A DNA stretch of 64,000 nucleotides, taken from assembly GCA_947331495.1 (NCBI GenBank), contig CAMZOI010000001.1, positions 806,001 through 870,000 of the forward strand, given 5' to 3'. Source of the stretch: Erythrobacteraceae bacterium Alg239-R51. GTDB taxonomy: Bacteria; Pseudomonadota; Alphaproteobacteria; Sphingomonadales; Sphingomonadaceae. Position 1 is the first letter of the stretch. Each line of letters opens with the position of its first letter. Shown in pieces: positions 54,399 to 63,224 of this stretch. The translations under genes and the position numbers were made by a program. The notes under the pieces are model-generated. The model worked only from the letters and a program-made list of their open reading frames with translations, had not been told where the DNA came from and did no database searches.

Positions 54399-56510
54399 TC
54401 AGAAATTCCCGCTGACGGAGAAGCGGAAGATCGGGCCTATCCGGCGGTCGAACGATTCGATGAAAGCGATCTGTGCGTCCGGGCGGGAGCCGGCAAAAAC
54501 GGTGCGCTCGAACTGCTGTGTCGCGCCAATTATGTTGGCCACGCGTGCGTTTACGGTCAGGCCGTAGATGTCCTTGTGTTCGACAAAGACATCCACGAAA
54601 GCCGGACCTTCGACCTCACGGCCGATCTCGAACAGGCGCGAATAGGGGGCGTTGTCGATGGTGAACAGGCTTGCGCCGTAGGCCCAGTCGCTCGACGGAA
54701 TATCGTGGCGAAAATCGATGTCGAGCAGATCGACAGTATCGTTGGAGAACGGCCGCGGAGCGCCTGTGAACGGATCGACCACGCTCATCCAGCGCTTGAC
54801 GCCGCGAAAATCGAACTGTGCGCCGCGCCAGCCGATCGGGTCCATTTTGAGGAGGCCGCCGAACTCCAGATGAGTGCGCTGAGCGGAGCCGATATTGCCA
54901 CGCGCCTCCCCGCCGGTGGGTAGCGGAAAGAAGTCGACGAAATCCTCGAACCAGGCGTGCCTTAGTTCCAGCGTCGCCGAACCCCACGCCCCAAAACCCT
55001 TATTGACCTCGATATCCACGCGCCAGCTCTGATCCGGCTGGAGATTGGCGTTGCCCCTGTTCTGGTTGTCGTCCGTCAAAGCCACACTGGCGAGGAAATC
55101 GCCGAAGGAAAGCTGGCCCACCTCCCGGCTGATCTCGATCGAGGTGTCGAAATCGTCTGCGAGGCGCCAGGCAAGCGAGGCGCTGCCCTTCGGCCGCTGG
55201 AATGTCCTTGCATTCGCGGCCACACCGGTCTTTTCGATCTTCGAATACTCGCCTCCGACCGTGCTCTGTAACGCCAGCGCATCGGTGAGCTGCTTGCTGA
55301 AACTGATAGTCGACTCGTATCGGTCCTCGCTCACGCCGCCCGTGCCTGCGGGGAAGGGGATCGATATGAACTCATCGTTCGCATCGAGCCTGAACAGGCC
55401 GGAAATACGGTCGAGCCGATTGAACGCCGCCTCACCTGAAACCTGCCAGTCCGCTTCGAACATCCGCCAGCGATATTCGAAGCGCCCGATCCGCTCGCCC
55501 TCGCCACTGGTCCGGGCGAACCGAGTACCAATACTGGGCGTAACGTCGTCGAAACTGTCGATCACCGTGCTGGTACGGTTGTCGCGCTCGAACCGTTCGA
55601 GGCCGATCAGTTTCAAAGTACCGGGCCCCAAGGGGAATTCCACATCTCCGCCGATTTCGTATTCGGGACCGTTCTCGTCGACGCGGGCGAAACGCAGCCG
55701 CCTCGGCCCGGCGATCGGCAATGCGTTTTCCGGCTCGTCCCGATAGAAAAAGTCCTCACCATAGCTCAGATTGAGGTTCGCGATAACTGCGTCGGAAGGT
55801 CGCCAGGTGAAGTTAGTCGCCAGCTTGGGGTTGTCGAAGCCGCCCGAAAAACTGCTTTCCTGCGTTTCAATCAATGCGCCCAGCCTGTCGGTGATGATGA
55901 TCGGGCCGTCCGCCCCGAAGCGGTCGTTATCATTGTCGAGCGAGACCGTGTATTTCAGATTGCCGGTGCTGCCGGTCAGCGAGACCTCTCCGCCGTAAAG
56001 CTGGGCGCTGGTATTGTACGTTCGAAAGCCCGTGCGCCAGCGGAACTGGCCGGACGTGCCGGAACTCGCGACCACCACATTGGCGACCTGGCCGGTAAGG
56101 CCGGGGATATCGAGCGTGGTTCCGTCGACGATCTCGATACGGACCACGTCGCCCACCGGGATACGCTGAAGCTGGGTCGCGATGCTGTCGGACTTGCTGG
56201 AGAAGCGCGCGCCGTTGACCAGAACGTTCGCACTTGCCTGGCCCAGTCCGCGCTGGCCGTCATTGCCACCGGTAATGGTGAAGCCGGGTATCTGCGCCAC
56301 CATCTCCAGCGCGTTGCGCGGCGCGTATTGCGCGAAATAGGCAGGTTCGTAAACCTGGCCTCGAGCGGCAGGCGCGGCATCGTCGGCATCGGCAGCGGGT
56401 TCAATCTCCTGCGCTTCGTCCTGCGCCAGCGCGGAAACGCTCGACAGCAGGAAACCGATGGCGAGAACGCTGGCCGATACGGACGGGTGGTAAGCTCTTG
56501 ATCGCTTCAT
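54399..56510 (-). CDS. TonB-dependent-receptor-like outer-membrane protein
   Basis: A 703-residue outer-membrane protein: signal peptide (cleavage near VSALAQD), acidic linker, plug domain (about 50-150: NALEMVAQIPGFTITGGNDG, QASANVLVNGARFSSKSDSI, IPVGDVVRIEIVDGTTLDIP) and a barrel ending in an aromatic strand (FRFSVSGNF). The plug belongs to the sphingomonad sub-family of short-plug receptors; no clear TonB box is visible in the linker. Upstream of the amidase-antiporter pair on the same strand (41-base gap), so the three may act together on a peptide-like substrate. Confidence 0.88.
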   Translation of the reverse strand: MKRSRAYHPSVSASVLAIGFLLSSVSALAQDEAQEIEPAADADDAAPAARGQVYEPAYFAQYAPRNALEMVAQIPGFTITGGNDGQRGLGQASANVLVNGARFSSKSDSIATQLQRIPVGDVVRIEIVDGTTLDIPGLTGQVANVVVASSGTSGQFRWRTGFRTYNTSAQLYGGEVSLTGSTGNLKYTVSLDNDNDRFGADGPIIITDRLGALIETQESSFSGGFDNPKLATNFTWRPSDAVIANLNLSYGEDFFYRDEPENALPIAGPRRLRFARVDENGPEYEIGGDVEFPLGPGTLKLIGLERFERDNRTSTVIDSFDDVTPSIGTRFARTSGEGERIGRFEYRWRMFEADWQVSGEAAFNRLDRISGLFRLDANDEFISIPFPAGTGGVSEDRYESTISFSKQLTDALALQSTVGGEYSKIEKTGVAANARTFQRPKGSASLAWRLADDFDTSIEISREVGQLSFGDFLASVALTDDNQNRGNANLQPDQSWRVDIEVNKGFGAWGSATLELRHAWFEDFVDFFPLPTGGEARGNIGSAQRTHLEFGGLLKMDPIGWRGAQFDFRGVKRWMSVVDPFTGAPRPFSNDTVDLLDIDFRHDIPSSDWAYGASLFTIDNAPYSRLFEIGREVEGPAFVDVFVEHKDIYGLTVNARVANIIGATQQFERTVFAGSRPDAQIAFIESFDRRIGPIFRFSVSGNF

Positions 56511-56622
56511 CGACTACGCCCGTAAACGAGTTGGCTCAACGATGCATCGTCTATCGACCGGTTGGTAATCATGACCGATGAATGACACTGAAAGGTTTTC
56601 CGGTGCAATGGAAGTTAACGCC

Positions 56623-56653
56623 CTTGAACATCGCGCGTTCCGTCGCGACATAG
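56623..56653 (+). promoter_or_regulatory. possible sigma32-type promoter of clpP
   Basis: CTTGAA (56623-56628) is followed 17 bases later by a CGACATAG stretch (56646-56653) that partly resembles the heat-shock -10 consensus CCCCATnT. Location 30-60 bases before the clpP start and the known heat-control of clpP make this plausible; the -10 match is imperfect. Confidence 0.35.
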
Positions 56654-56679
56654 GCGCGGCTATTTCACAAGAGGACTTT

Positions 56680-57375
56680 ATGATCGACCTGTTCGGAACC
56701 GACGCGCATGCCAGCCAGGGCCAGTTTACTCGCGATCCCGTCACGGGCGCGCTGGTGCCGGTGGTGGTCGAACAGACCAGCCGGGGCGAACGCAGCTTCG
56801 ACATTTTCAGCCGCCTGCTGCGCGAACGCATCGTGTTCGTCACCGGTCAGGTCGAAGATGGGATGGCCTCGCTGATCACCGCGCAGCTGCTGTTCCTCGA
56901 AAGCGAAAACCCGTCCAAGCCGATCAGCATGTATATCAACTCGCCCGGCGGCGTGGTGACCGCCGGGATGGCTATCCACGACACCATGCAGTATATCAAG
57001 CCGCGCGTATCTACCGTGTGCATCGGCCAGGCCGCCTCGATGGGCAGCTTCTTGCTCGCGGCAGGCGAACCGGGCATGCGCATCGCGCTCCCCAATGCGC
57101 GAATCATGGTTCACCAGCCTTCGGGCGGGGCGCGCGGCATGGCCTCCGATATCGAGATCCAGGCACGTGAAATCCTGCGGATTCGCCAGCGGATGAACGA
57201 CCTTTACGTGAAGTATACCGGCAAGAGCCTGTCCGACATCGAAAAAGCGATGGACCGCGACACCTTCCTCGAGGCGGATGAGGCGATGAAGTTCGGTATC
57301 GTAGACAAGGTCTTCGAAACCCGTCCTGAAAACGAGGGCGACGACGCCGAAGGCTCCGGTGGCGCGCCGGAGTGA
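56680..57375 (+). CDS. clpP: ATP-dependent Clp protease proteolytic subunit ClpP
   Basis: Serine protease of the barrel-shaped ClpXP/ClpAP complexes. In the 231-residue protein the catalytic triad is Ser120 ([11 protein letters not shown]), His145 ([13 protein letters not shown]) and Asp194 ([12 protein letters not shown]). An AAGAGGAC Shine-Dalgarno selects the ATG at 56680; an upstream in-frame ATG at 56578 adds unlike sequence. The C-terminus has an acidic, Gly-rich extension ([14 protein letters not shown]). clpX follows on the same strand after 182 bases. Confidence 0.97.
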   Translation: MIDLFGTDAHASQGQFTRDPVTGALVPVVVEQTSRGERSFDIFSRLLRERIVFVTGQVEDGMASLITAQLLFLESENPSKPISMYINSPGGVVTAGMAIHDTMQYIKPRVSTVCIGQAASMGSFLLAAGEPGMRIALPNARIMVHQPSGGARGMASDIEIQAREILRIRQRMNDLYVKYTGKSLSDIEKAMDRDTFLEADEAMKFGIVDKVFETRPENEGDDAEGSGGAPE

Positions 57376-57436
57376 TCGGGCACGCAGACCTGTCGCGTGA
57401 CGGGACTGTTGCGCAATAGTCGTAGGGCTTTGGCAA

Positions 57437-57462
57437 CCTTGCCGCTTCAGCTTGCGGCAAGG
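57437..57462 (+). promoter_or_regulatory. stable hairpin in the clpP-clpX spacer
   Basis: CCTTGCCGC and GCGGCAAGG (57437-57445, 57454-57462) form a perfect 9-bp stem around an eight-base loop. No T-run follows, so it is not a classic terminator; it may stabilise clpP mRNA or act as a processing or pausing signal. Role unknown. Confidence 0.45.
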
Positions 57463-57557
57463 GCTATGCGCTATGTATGTTATTGACCCATGACCTGTGG
57501 CCCCTAGAGTCGGCGAACCTTTTCCGGTTTCGGGGTCGTGGGAAAGACGATTAGGAT

Positions 57558-58829
57558 ATGACTGAATTGAGCGGTAACGATAGCAAGAGCACGCTGTATT
57601 GCAGCTTCTGCGGGAAATCCCAGCACGAGGTACGCAAGCTGATCGCGGGTCCGACCGTGTTCATCTGCGACGAATGCGTCGAGTTGTGCAACGACATCAT
57701 TCGTGAAGAAACCAAGGCCGGCATCGCCGGCAAGAAGGAAGGCGACGTTCCGACGCCTGCCGAAATCTTCGCCACGCTCAACGATTACGTGATCGGCCAG
57801 GATCGGGCCAAGCGCGTGCTCTCGGTCGCCGTCCACAACCACTACAAGCGGTTGAAGCACGCCGGCAAGGCAGGCGATGTCGAACTCGCCAAGTCCAATA
57901 TACTGCTCGTCGGCCCCACCGGTTGTGGCAAGACGTTGCTCGCCCAGACGCTGGCGCGCACCTTCGACGTGCCGTTCACAATGGCCGACGCGACCACCCT
58001 GACCGAAGCCGGTTACGTGGGCGAGGATGTCGAGAACATCATTCTCAAGCTCCTGCAATCGTCTGACTACAACGTCGAGAAGGCGCAGCATGGCATCGTC
58101 TACATTGACGAGATCGACAAGATTACTCGCAAGGCGGAAAACCCCTCGATCACCCGTGACGTATCGGGCGAGGGTGTGCAGCAGGCATTGCTGAAGCTGA
58201 TGGAAGGGACCACGGCCTCAGTGCCGCCGCAGGGCGGGCGCAAGCATCCCCAGCAGGAATTCCTGCAGGTCGACACCACGAACATCCTGTTCATCTGCGG
58301 CGGTGCCTTTGCCGGGCTCGACAAGATCATTGCCGATCGCCTTCAGAAGCGCAGCATCGGCTTCGGCGCACATGTTGCCGATCCCGACAAGCGCCGGGTC
58401 GGCGAATTGCTCGAAAAGAGCGAGCCCGAAGATTTGCTCAAGTTCGGCCTGATCCCCGAATTCGTCGGCCGTCTGCCGGTCATCGCAACCTTGCGCGATC
58501 TCGATGTCGGCGCACTGGTGACGATTCTGACCGAACCGAAGAACGCGCTGGTCAAGCAATACGCCAAGATGTTCGAACTCGAGGATGTCGAACTGACTTT
58601 CAACGAGGAAGCGCTCAAGGCTATCGCCGACCGCGCGATCGAGCGCAAGACCGGTGCCCGGGGCCTTCGCTCGATAGTCGAAGGCATCCTGCTAGACACG
58701 ATGTTCGATCTGCCCGACATGGATGGCGTGTCCGAGATCGTGATCGACAAGGATGTCGTCGAAGGCAAGAAGGAACCTGTCAGGGTCCATGGCGGCGAAA
58801 AGGGTGGCGAGAAGGAAGAAGCGGCCTAA
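57558..58829 (+). CDS. clpX: ATP-dependent Clp protease ATP-binding subunit ClpX
   Basis: AAA+ unfoldase that feeds substrates to ClpP. The 423-residue protein has the N-terminal zinc-binding domain (Cys15, Cys18, Cys37, Cys40), Walker A GPTGCGKT, Walker [10 protein letters not shown], the [20 protein letters not shown] segment and the IGF-type loop SIGFGAH that docks on ClpP. In Caulobacter this protease degrades CtrA with adaptors such as RcdA. The C-terminus is short and charged ([13 protein letters not shown]). Confidence 0.98.
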   Translation: MTELSGNDSKSTLYCSFCGKSQHEVRKLIAGPTVFICDECVELCNDIIREETKAGIAGKKEGDVPTPAEIFATLNDYVIGQDRAKRVLSVAVHNHYKRLKHAGKAGDVELAKSNILLVGPTGCGKTLLAQTLARTFDVPFTMADATTLTEAGYVGEDVENIILKLLQSSDYNVEKAQHGIVYIDEIDKITRKAENPSITRDVSGEGVQQALLKLMEGTTASVPPQGGRKHPQQEFLQVDTTNILFICGGAFAGLDKIIADRLQKRSIGFGAHVADPDKRRVGELLEKSEPEDLLKFGLIPEFVGRLPVIATLRDLDVGALVTILTEPKNALVKQYAKMFELEDVELTFNEEALKAIADRAIERKTGARGLRSIVEGILLDTMFDLPDMDGVSEIVIDKDVVEGKKEPVRVHGGEKGGEKEEAA

Positions 58830-59009
58830 CGGTCGCGGTCTCGGCGGCGCCATATTCTGGCGCGCTGCGCTTTCTCGTCTCTCACTGCAAAACGGTCACG
58901 CTGCCATTGGCGGAGCTAGTATCGGGTCGTTGATCGGTCTTGTGGTCGCTTGGGCAGTCTTTCGGGATCCCCGCCGGATCGAACGGGTCCAGTCGACACG
59001 GTTTAGAAT

Positions 59010-59924
59010 CTAGCAAGCCGCCGCGCATCCCCGTTCGCGCTCTATCTGGATAGTTACATGACCGATGCGGTGATGGTGTTCCAGATCGTGCGCAATCTGG
59101 CTCAGGAACGCGTCGCCCGGATGTCCGGCCGGCATGATCAGATGGGCGGTCAAGGCGGTTTCGGTCGTGCTCATCGGCCAGATATGGAGGTCGTGGACCT
59201 CTTCCACACCTGGCTGCTCTAGCAGATAGTTGCGCACCTCTGTTTCCGAAACGCCTTTGGGTACCGCAAGCATGCTCATGGCGACGCTGTCCCTGAGCAA
59301 ACCCCACGTCCCCCAGGCGATGACCAGCACGATGACGAGGCTTACGGCCGGATCGATCCACAGCGCGCCGGTCCACAGGATGGCGAGACCGGCGATAACC
59401 ACGCCCAGGCTCACCAGCGCATCCGCCGCCATGTGCAGGAAGGCGCCACGGATATTGATATCGTCCTGCCCGCGCAGGAAAAGCGCCGCGGTCCCCGCGT
59501 TGATCAGTATGCCGACGCCCGCGACCATGGCCATGGTCTCGCCTTCGACCGGTGCCGGCTCGACCATGCGATGAAGCGTCTCGTATAGAATTGCGCCAAT
59601 CGCAATTAACAGCAGGCCTGCGTTGGCCAGCGCCGCCAGGATGGTCGAACTCTTGAAGCCATAGGTAAAGCGCTCGGTCGGGGCCCTCTTTGCGGCAACA
59701 CTTGCTGCCCAGGCCAGGATCAGGGCGAGCACGTCGGAAAGGTTGTGCCCCGCATCGGCGATCAACGCCATCGAGCCCGAAATCCATCCGTAAACCGCTT
59801 CGACAATCACGAAACCGGTATTGAGGACAATCCCGATCAGGAACGCCCGGCCAAAATCCTTAGGCGCATGAGCATGCGCGCCGCCTTGCGAGGAATCGTG
59901 CGTGTGACTGTGTCCTGCACCCAT
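59010..59924 (-). CDS. cation diffusion facilitator (CzcD/ZitB-like)
   Basis: A 304-residue inner-membrane metal exporter (Zn2+, Co2+ or Cd2+ out, H+ in) with six helices. A His-rich N-terminus (GAGHSHTHDSSQGGAHAHAP) precedes helix 1; metal-site motifs are DAGHNLSDV in helix 2 and HMAADALVSLG in helix 5. A cytoplasmic C-terminal domain ends with TIQIERERGCAAAC. It begins five bases after the mtgA stop, so the two are probably co-transcribed. Confidence 0.93.
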   Translation of the reverse strand: MGAGHSHTHDSSQGGAHAHAPKDFGRAFLIGIVLNTGFVIVEAVYGWISGSMALIADAGHNLSDVLALILAWAASVAAKRAPTERFTYGFKSSTILAALANAGLLLIAIGAILYETLHRMVEPAPVEGETMAMVAGVGILINAGTAALFLRGQDDINIRGAFLHMAADALVSLGVVIAGLAILWTGALWIDPAVSLVIVLVIAWGTWGLLRDSVAMSMLAVPKGVSETEVRNYLLEQPGVEEVHDLHIWPMSTTETALTAHLIMPAGHPGDAFLSQIAHDLEHHHRIGHVTIQIERERGCAAAC

Positions 59925-59929
59925 GCCCG

Positions 59930-60598
59930 TTATTCGTAAACGCAGGCGTCGAGCCCGTCACGTCCCACGACCCCGATCCGCGCGGCAATCGTGTTGCCGT
60001 GCCTGCGCAGCCACCCGCCCGGATTGACGACCGATCGCTCCTTCGGAAGCGGCAAGGCCGCAGCCATCCGAGCGGCTTCTACCGGAGTCAGGGACCCGGC
60101 CGACTTGTCGAAATAGCGGCGCGCGCCAGCTTCCGCGCCATAGGTTCCAATGCCCGTTTCGGCGACGTTGAGATAAACTTCCATGATCCGCCGCTTTCCC
60201 CAGATCTGCTCGATCAGGAGCGTGAAATAGGCTTCGAGCCCCTTGCGGAAAAACCCGCCTCCCTGCCAGAGGAACACGTTCTTGGCGGTCTGCTGGCTGA
60301 TCGTCGACCCGCCGCGAATACGACCGCCCTGCGCATTGCGGCGCATCGCTTCCTCGATAGCCTCGCGGTCGAACCCGTCATGGGTGCAGAATTTCCCGTC
60401 CTCCGCCGCGATCACGGCCCGCACCATGCTCCGATCGATATTCGACAGGCTGGTCCAGTCCTTGGTGAACCCGTTGGCATCCATCAGCATGGTTGCGGTG
60501 ACCGGGACCGGGACGAATTTGAACAGCACGACAAGCGCGAGGCTGAGACCGATAAAGCCGATAACGATCTTCGCGATGAATCTCAGCAGCAAACCCAT
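59930..60598 (-). CDS. mtgA: monofunctional peptidoglycan glycosyltransferase MtgA
   Basis: A 222-residue membrane-anchored GT51 enzyme that polymerises lipid II into glycan strands. One N-terminal membrane helix (about 8-28) is followed by the GT51 motifs AAEDGKFCTHDGFD (catalytic Glu), RIRGGSTISQQTAKNVFL and RIMEVYLNVAETGIGTYGAE. No transpeptidase domain is present. The gene follows a terminator after rpoH and is followed by the CDF exporter gene. Confidence 0.95.
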   Translation of the reverse strand: MGLLLRFIAKIVIGFIGLSLALVVLFKFVPVPVTATMLMDANGFTKDWTSLSNIDRSMVRAVIAAEDGKFCTHDGFDREAIEEAMRRNAQGGRIRGGSTISQQTAKNVFLWQGGGFFRKGLEAYFTLLIEQIWGKRRIMEVYLNVAETGIGTYGAEAGARRYFDKSAGSLTPVEAARMAAALPLPKERSVVNPGGWLRRHGNTIAARIGVVGRDGLDACVYE

Positions 60599-60741
60599 CG
60601 AACGGCCTTAGCCGGAGTGGCGCGATAGACAAGCAACAGCATGCTTTCAAAGCGTCTGCGCATGCGGAAAACCGGTTCCGTTCCCGAGCATACCGCTACG
60701 GCGTGGCGCAAGGAAACCGGGCGCGGTCAGAGCGCGGATAC

Positions 60742-60778
60742 AAAAAGGGGCGGCGAGCACAGCCCACCGCCCCTTTTT
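60742..60778. terminator. bidirectional intrinsic terminator after rpoH
   Basis: AAAAAGGGGCGG (60742-60753) and CCGCCCCTTTTT (60767-60778) pair over 12 bases with a 13-base loop, so a U-run follows the stem on either strand. It lies 18 bases beyond the rpoH stop on the minus strand. Confidence 0.93.
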
Positions 60779-60795
60779 CAAACCTATCTGGCCGT

Positions 60796-61707
60796 TCAAG
60801 CCGCCACGGGCGATCCCAGCAGACGTTCACCGGCAATGGTCTTCATCGCCTTTTGCAGCTTTTCGAACGCCCGCACTTCGATCTGGCGGATACGCTCGCG
60901 GCTGACATCGTACACCTGGCTCAGTTCCTCGAGCGTTTGCGGATTGTCCGTCAGGCGGCGTTCGGTCAGGATATGCTTTTCGCGATCATTGAGATTGTCC
61001 ATCGCTTCCACGAGCATGTCGTGGCGCACTTCCTTTTCCTGCGCCTCGGCGACGGTTTCGTCCTGCAGCGGGCGATCGTCGGTGAGCCAGTCGAGCCATT
61101 CGCCCGAGCCTTCCTCGCCATTGCGCATCGTGACATTGAGCGAGCCATCGCCGCCCATCATCATGCGCCGGTTCATGTTGATGACTTCCTGCTCGGGCAC
61201 GCCGAGATCGGTGGCGATCTTGGCCACGTCGTCCGGGTGGAGGTCGCTGTCCTCGTAGGCCTCGAGCTGCTTTTTCATCCGGCGAAGGTTGAAGAACAGC
61301 TTCTTCTGCGCCGCCGTGGTGCCCATCTTCACGAGCGACCAGCTGCGCAGGATGAATTCCTGAATGCTCGCCTTGATCCACCACATCGCATAGGTCGCGA
61401 GCCGGAAGCCGCGATCGGCCTCGAACTTCTTTACACCCTGCATCAGCCCTACGTTTCCTTCGGAAATAAGGTCACTGACCGGCAGGCCGTAGCCGCGATA
61501 ACCCATGGCGATCTTCGCCACCAGTCGCAGATGCGAGGTCACCAGCTGCGCCGCGGCTTCGGGATCCTCGTGCTCTTCGTAACGCTTGGCGAGCATGTAT
61601 TCCTGCTCCTGCGTCAGCACGGGAAATTTCTTGATTTCGGAAAGATAGCGGTTGAGGCTCTGCTCCCCGCCAAGCGCCGGAACGCTTAAAGATTTGCTCT
61701 TGTTCAC
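60796..61707 (-). CDS. rpoH: RNA polymerase sigma factor RpoH (sigma-32)
   Basis: Heat-shock sigma factor. The 303-residue protein contains region 1.2/2.1 (LNRYLSEIKKFPVLTQEQEY), region 2.4 (LATYAMWWIKASIQEFILRS), the RpoH-box-like QKKLFFNLRRMKK and the region 4.2 HTH (LEELSQVYDVSRERIRQIEV). GTG 61707 is chosen because AAAGGTCAGGG gives a suitable Shine-Dalgarno and the length then fits the family. It stands between rluD and mtgA as a single gene with its own terminator. Confidence 0.95.
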   Translation of the reverse strand: MNKSKSLSVPALGGEQSLNRYLSEIKKFPVLTQEQEYMLAKRYEEHEDPEAAAQLVTSHLRLVAKIAMGYRGYGLPVSDLISEGNVGLMQGVKKFEADRGFRLATYAMWWIKASIQEFILRSWSLVKMGTTAAQKKLFFNLRRMKKQLEAYEDSDLHPDDVAKIATDLGVPEQEVINMNRRMMMGGDGSLNVTMRNGEEGSGEWLDWLTDDRPLQDETVAEAQEKEVRHDMLVEAMDNLNDREKHILTERRLTDNPQTLEELSQVYDVSRERIRQIEVRAFEKLQKAMKTIAGERLLGSPVAA

Positions 61708-61830
61708 TTCTACCCTGACCTTTCTCGCGTCGACCTCGCTTGCCGGACCCCTGGCGGGCATCCGGTCATTCGGGCCACTGTTTCGTGTATAGCAGGACGC
61801 GGCCGAACTTGCACTTGCGTTTCATCGATT

Positions 61831-62775
61831 TCAACGTGCGGTTTTGTCGATGAGTTCCCGCATATCGTCGGGCAATTCGGCTTGGAAATCCAAGCTTTCA
61901 CCGTTGATAGGATGGATGAATCCCAAACTGGCGGCGTGCAATGCCTGACGGCGGAAGGCCAGCTCGTCGAGCAACGGTCTGAGCGCTTTCGGCGTACGTC
62001 CATAGGCTGGATCCCCCAATAGCGGATGACCTATTGACGCACAGTGAACGCGCACCTGGTGCGTGCGCCCCGTTTCGAGCTTGCACTCTAAGATTGCCGC
62101 ATGGGCCAGGCGGCGCACGGTGCTGTAATGCGTTATGGCGTGCTTGCCGCGCGTGGAACGGTCCGGGAGGACCGCCATCTTCTTGCGGTCGCGGTCCGAC
62201 CTGCCGATGCGGCCGGACACCGTGCCTTGGGCGGGGTTGGGCTGACCTGCGCAGACCGCCAGGTATCGGCGATCTATCGAATGCTCCGCAAATTGCCGCG
62301 CAAGCCCCTCATGCGCGGCATCGTTCTTGGCGACCACCAGCAGGCCCGACGTATCCTTGTCGATCCGATGGACAATTCCGGGCCGCGCGACACCGTTGAT
62401 GGAGGACAGGCGCCCAGCACAGTGAAACAGCAGCGCGTTTACCAGCGTCCCGTCCGGATTTCCCGCGGCGGGATGCACGACCATCCCCGCCGGCTTGTTC
62501 ACCACCACGAGATGTTCGTCCTCGAAGACAATCTCGAGCGGGATATCCTGCGGTTGGGCGTGCGTCGTTTCGGGCGGGGGAAGGGCGATTGAAAAAGCGG
62601 TGCCTTGCTTGGCCTTGGCCGAACCGCTTTGCGCAGTGATCCCGCCGATCCGGACAACGCCATCGCCAATCAATCCCTTGATCCGTTCGCGCGACAGGCC
62701 CGTCGCCTCGGCCAGGGCCTTGTCGAGGCGTGCGCTGCTTGCCAGCGTTCCGGTAATGATTTCGCCATCAGCCAT
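61831..62775 (-). CDS. RluD-family ribosomal large subunit pseudouridine synthase
   Basis: A 314-residue enzyme that isomerises uridines in 23S rRNA (RluD/RluC group). It has an N-terminal S4 RNA-binding domain (RLDKALAEATGLSRERIKGL), the VVNKPAGMVVHPAAG segment, and the catalytic Asp in GIVHRIDKDTSGLLVVAKND; LETGRTHQVRVH completes the motif set. ATG 62775 gives a family-like N-terminus. Divergent from the JAMM peptidase gene across 16 bases, so promoters must overlap the coding starts. Confidence 0.93.
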   Translation of the reverse strand: MADGEIITGTLASSARLDKALAEATGLSRERIKGLIGDGVVRIGGITAQSGSAKAKQGTAFSIALPPPETTHAQPQDIPLEIVFEDEHLVVVNKPAGMVVHPAAGNPDGTLVNALLFHCAGRLSSINGVARPGIVHRIDKDTSGLLVVAKNDAAHEGLARQFAEHSIDRRYLAVCAGQPNPAQGTVSGRIGRSDRDRKKMAVLPDRSTRGKHAITHYSTVRRLAHAAILECKLETGRTHQVRVHCASIGHPLLGDPAYGRTPKALRPLLDELAFRRQALHAASLGFIHPINGESLDFQAELPDDMRELIDKTAR

Positions 62776-62791
62776 GCTAGAGCCATTACCG

Positions 62792-63187
62792 ATGATGATT
62801 GAACTCACAAGCGAGGTGAGAGAAGCCCTGCTTGCCCAGGCGGAGTTGGCGCACCCGCGCGAATGTTGCGGGATAATGCTCGGCCACGGCAACCGAATCG
62901 CCGAAATCGTGGCAACCGACAATGTGCATCCCGCTCCCGAAACGCATTTCGAGATCGATCCGCAGGCCCTTGTCGACTGCCACCGCGCAGCGCGGGGGGG
63001 CGGCCCCGAAATCCTGGGCTATTACCATTCGCACCCCAACGGTCTGGCGAGGCCTTCCGCGACGGATATGTCGATGGCGGCACCCGACGGGTCGATATGG
63101 GCCATCATCGCGGCAGGCCGAGTGTCGTTTTGGCGGATCGGGGATGCGGGGTTCGAAGCGCTTCCCTATGAGACGTGCGGGCGCTAA
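62792..63187 (+). CDS. JAMM/M67 family metallopeptidase
   Basis: A 131-residue stand-alone JAB1/MPN+ domain. All zinc-site residues are in place: Glu24 (HPRECCGIML), His79 and His81 (GYYHSHPNG) and Asp92 (SATD), which fits HxHx10D. Prokaryotic relatives remove C-terminal residues from ubiquitin-like sulfur carriers or process cysteine/thiocarboxylate intermediates; no such carrier gene is adjacent. Two ATGs (62792, 62795) are equally possible. It precedes chpT by 37 bases. Confidence 0.88.
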   Translation: MMIELTSEVREALLAQAELAHPRECCGIMLGHGNRIAEIVATDNVHPAPETHFEIDPQALVDCHRAARGGGPEILGYYHSHPNGLARPSATDMSMAAPDGSIWAIIAAGRVSFWRIGDAGFEALPYETCGR

Positions 63188-63224
63188 GGACCCTTGGTGT
63201 AAATCTTACCCTAAACGGACTTTC

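Noticed and set aside
58753-59013. Possible small basic/membrane protein after clpX
   Set aside because: Starts inside clpX in another frame, lacks a Shine-Dalgarno and ends in the CDF gene; the 180-base clpX-CDF gap shows nothing else.
60703-61689. 328-codon plus-strand frame opposite rpoH
   Set aside because: Begins within the rpoH terminator and reads through the reverse of a conserved sigma factor.
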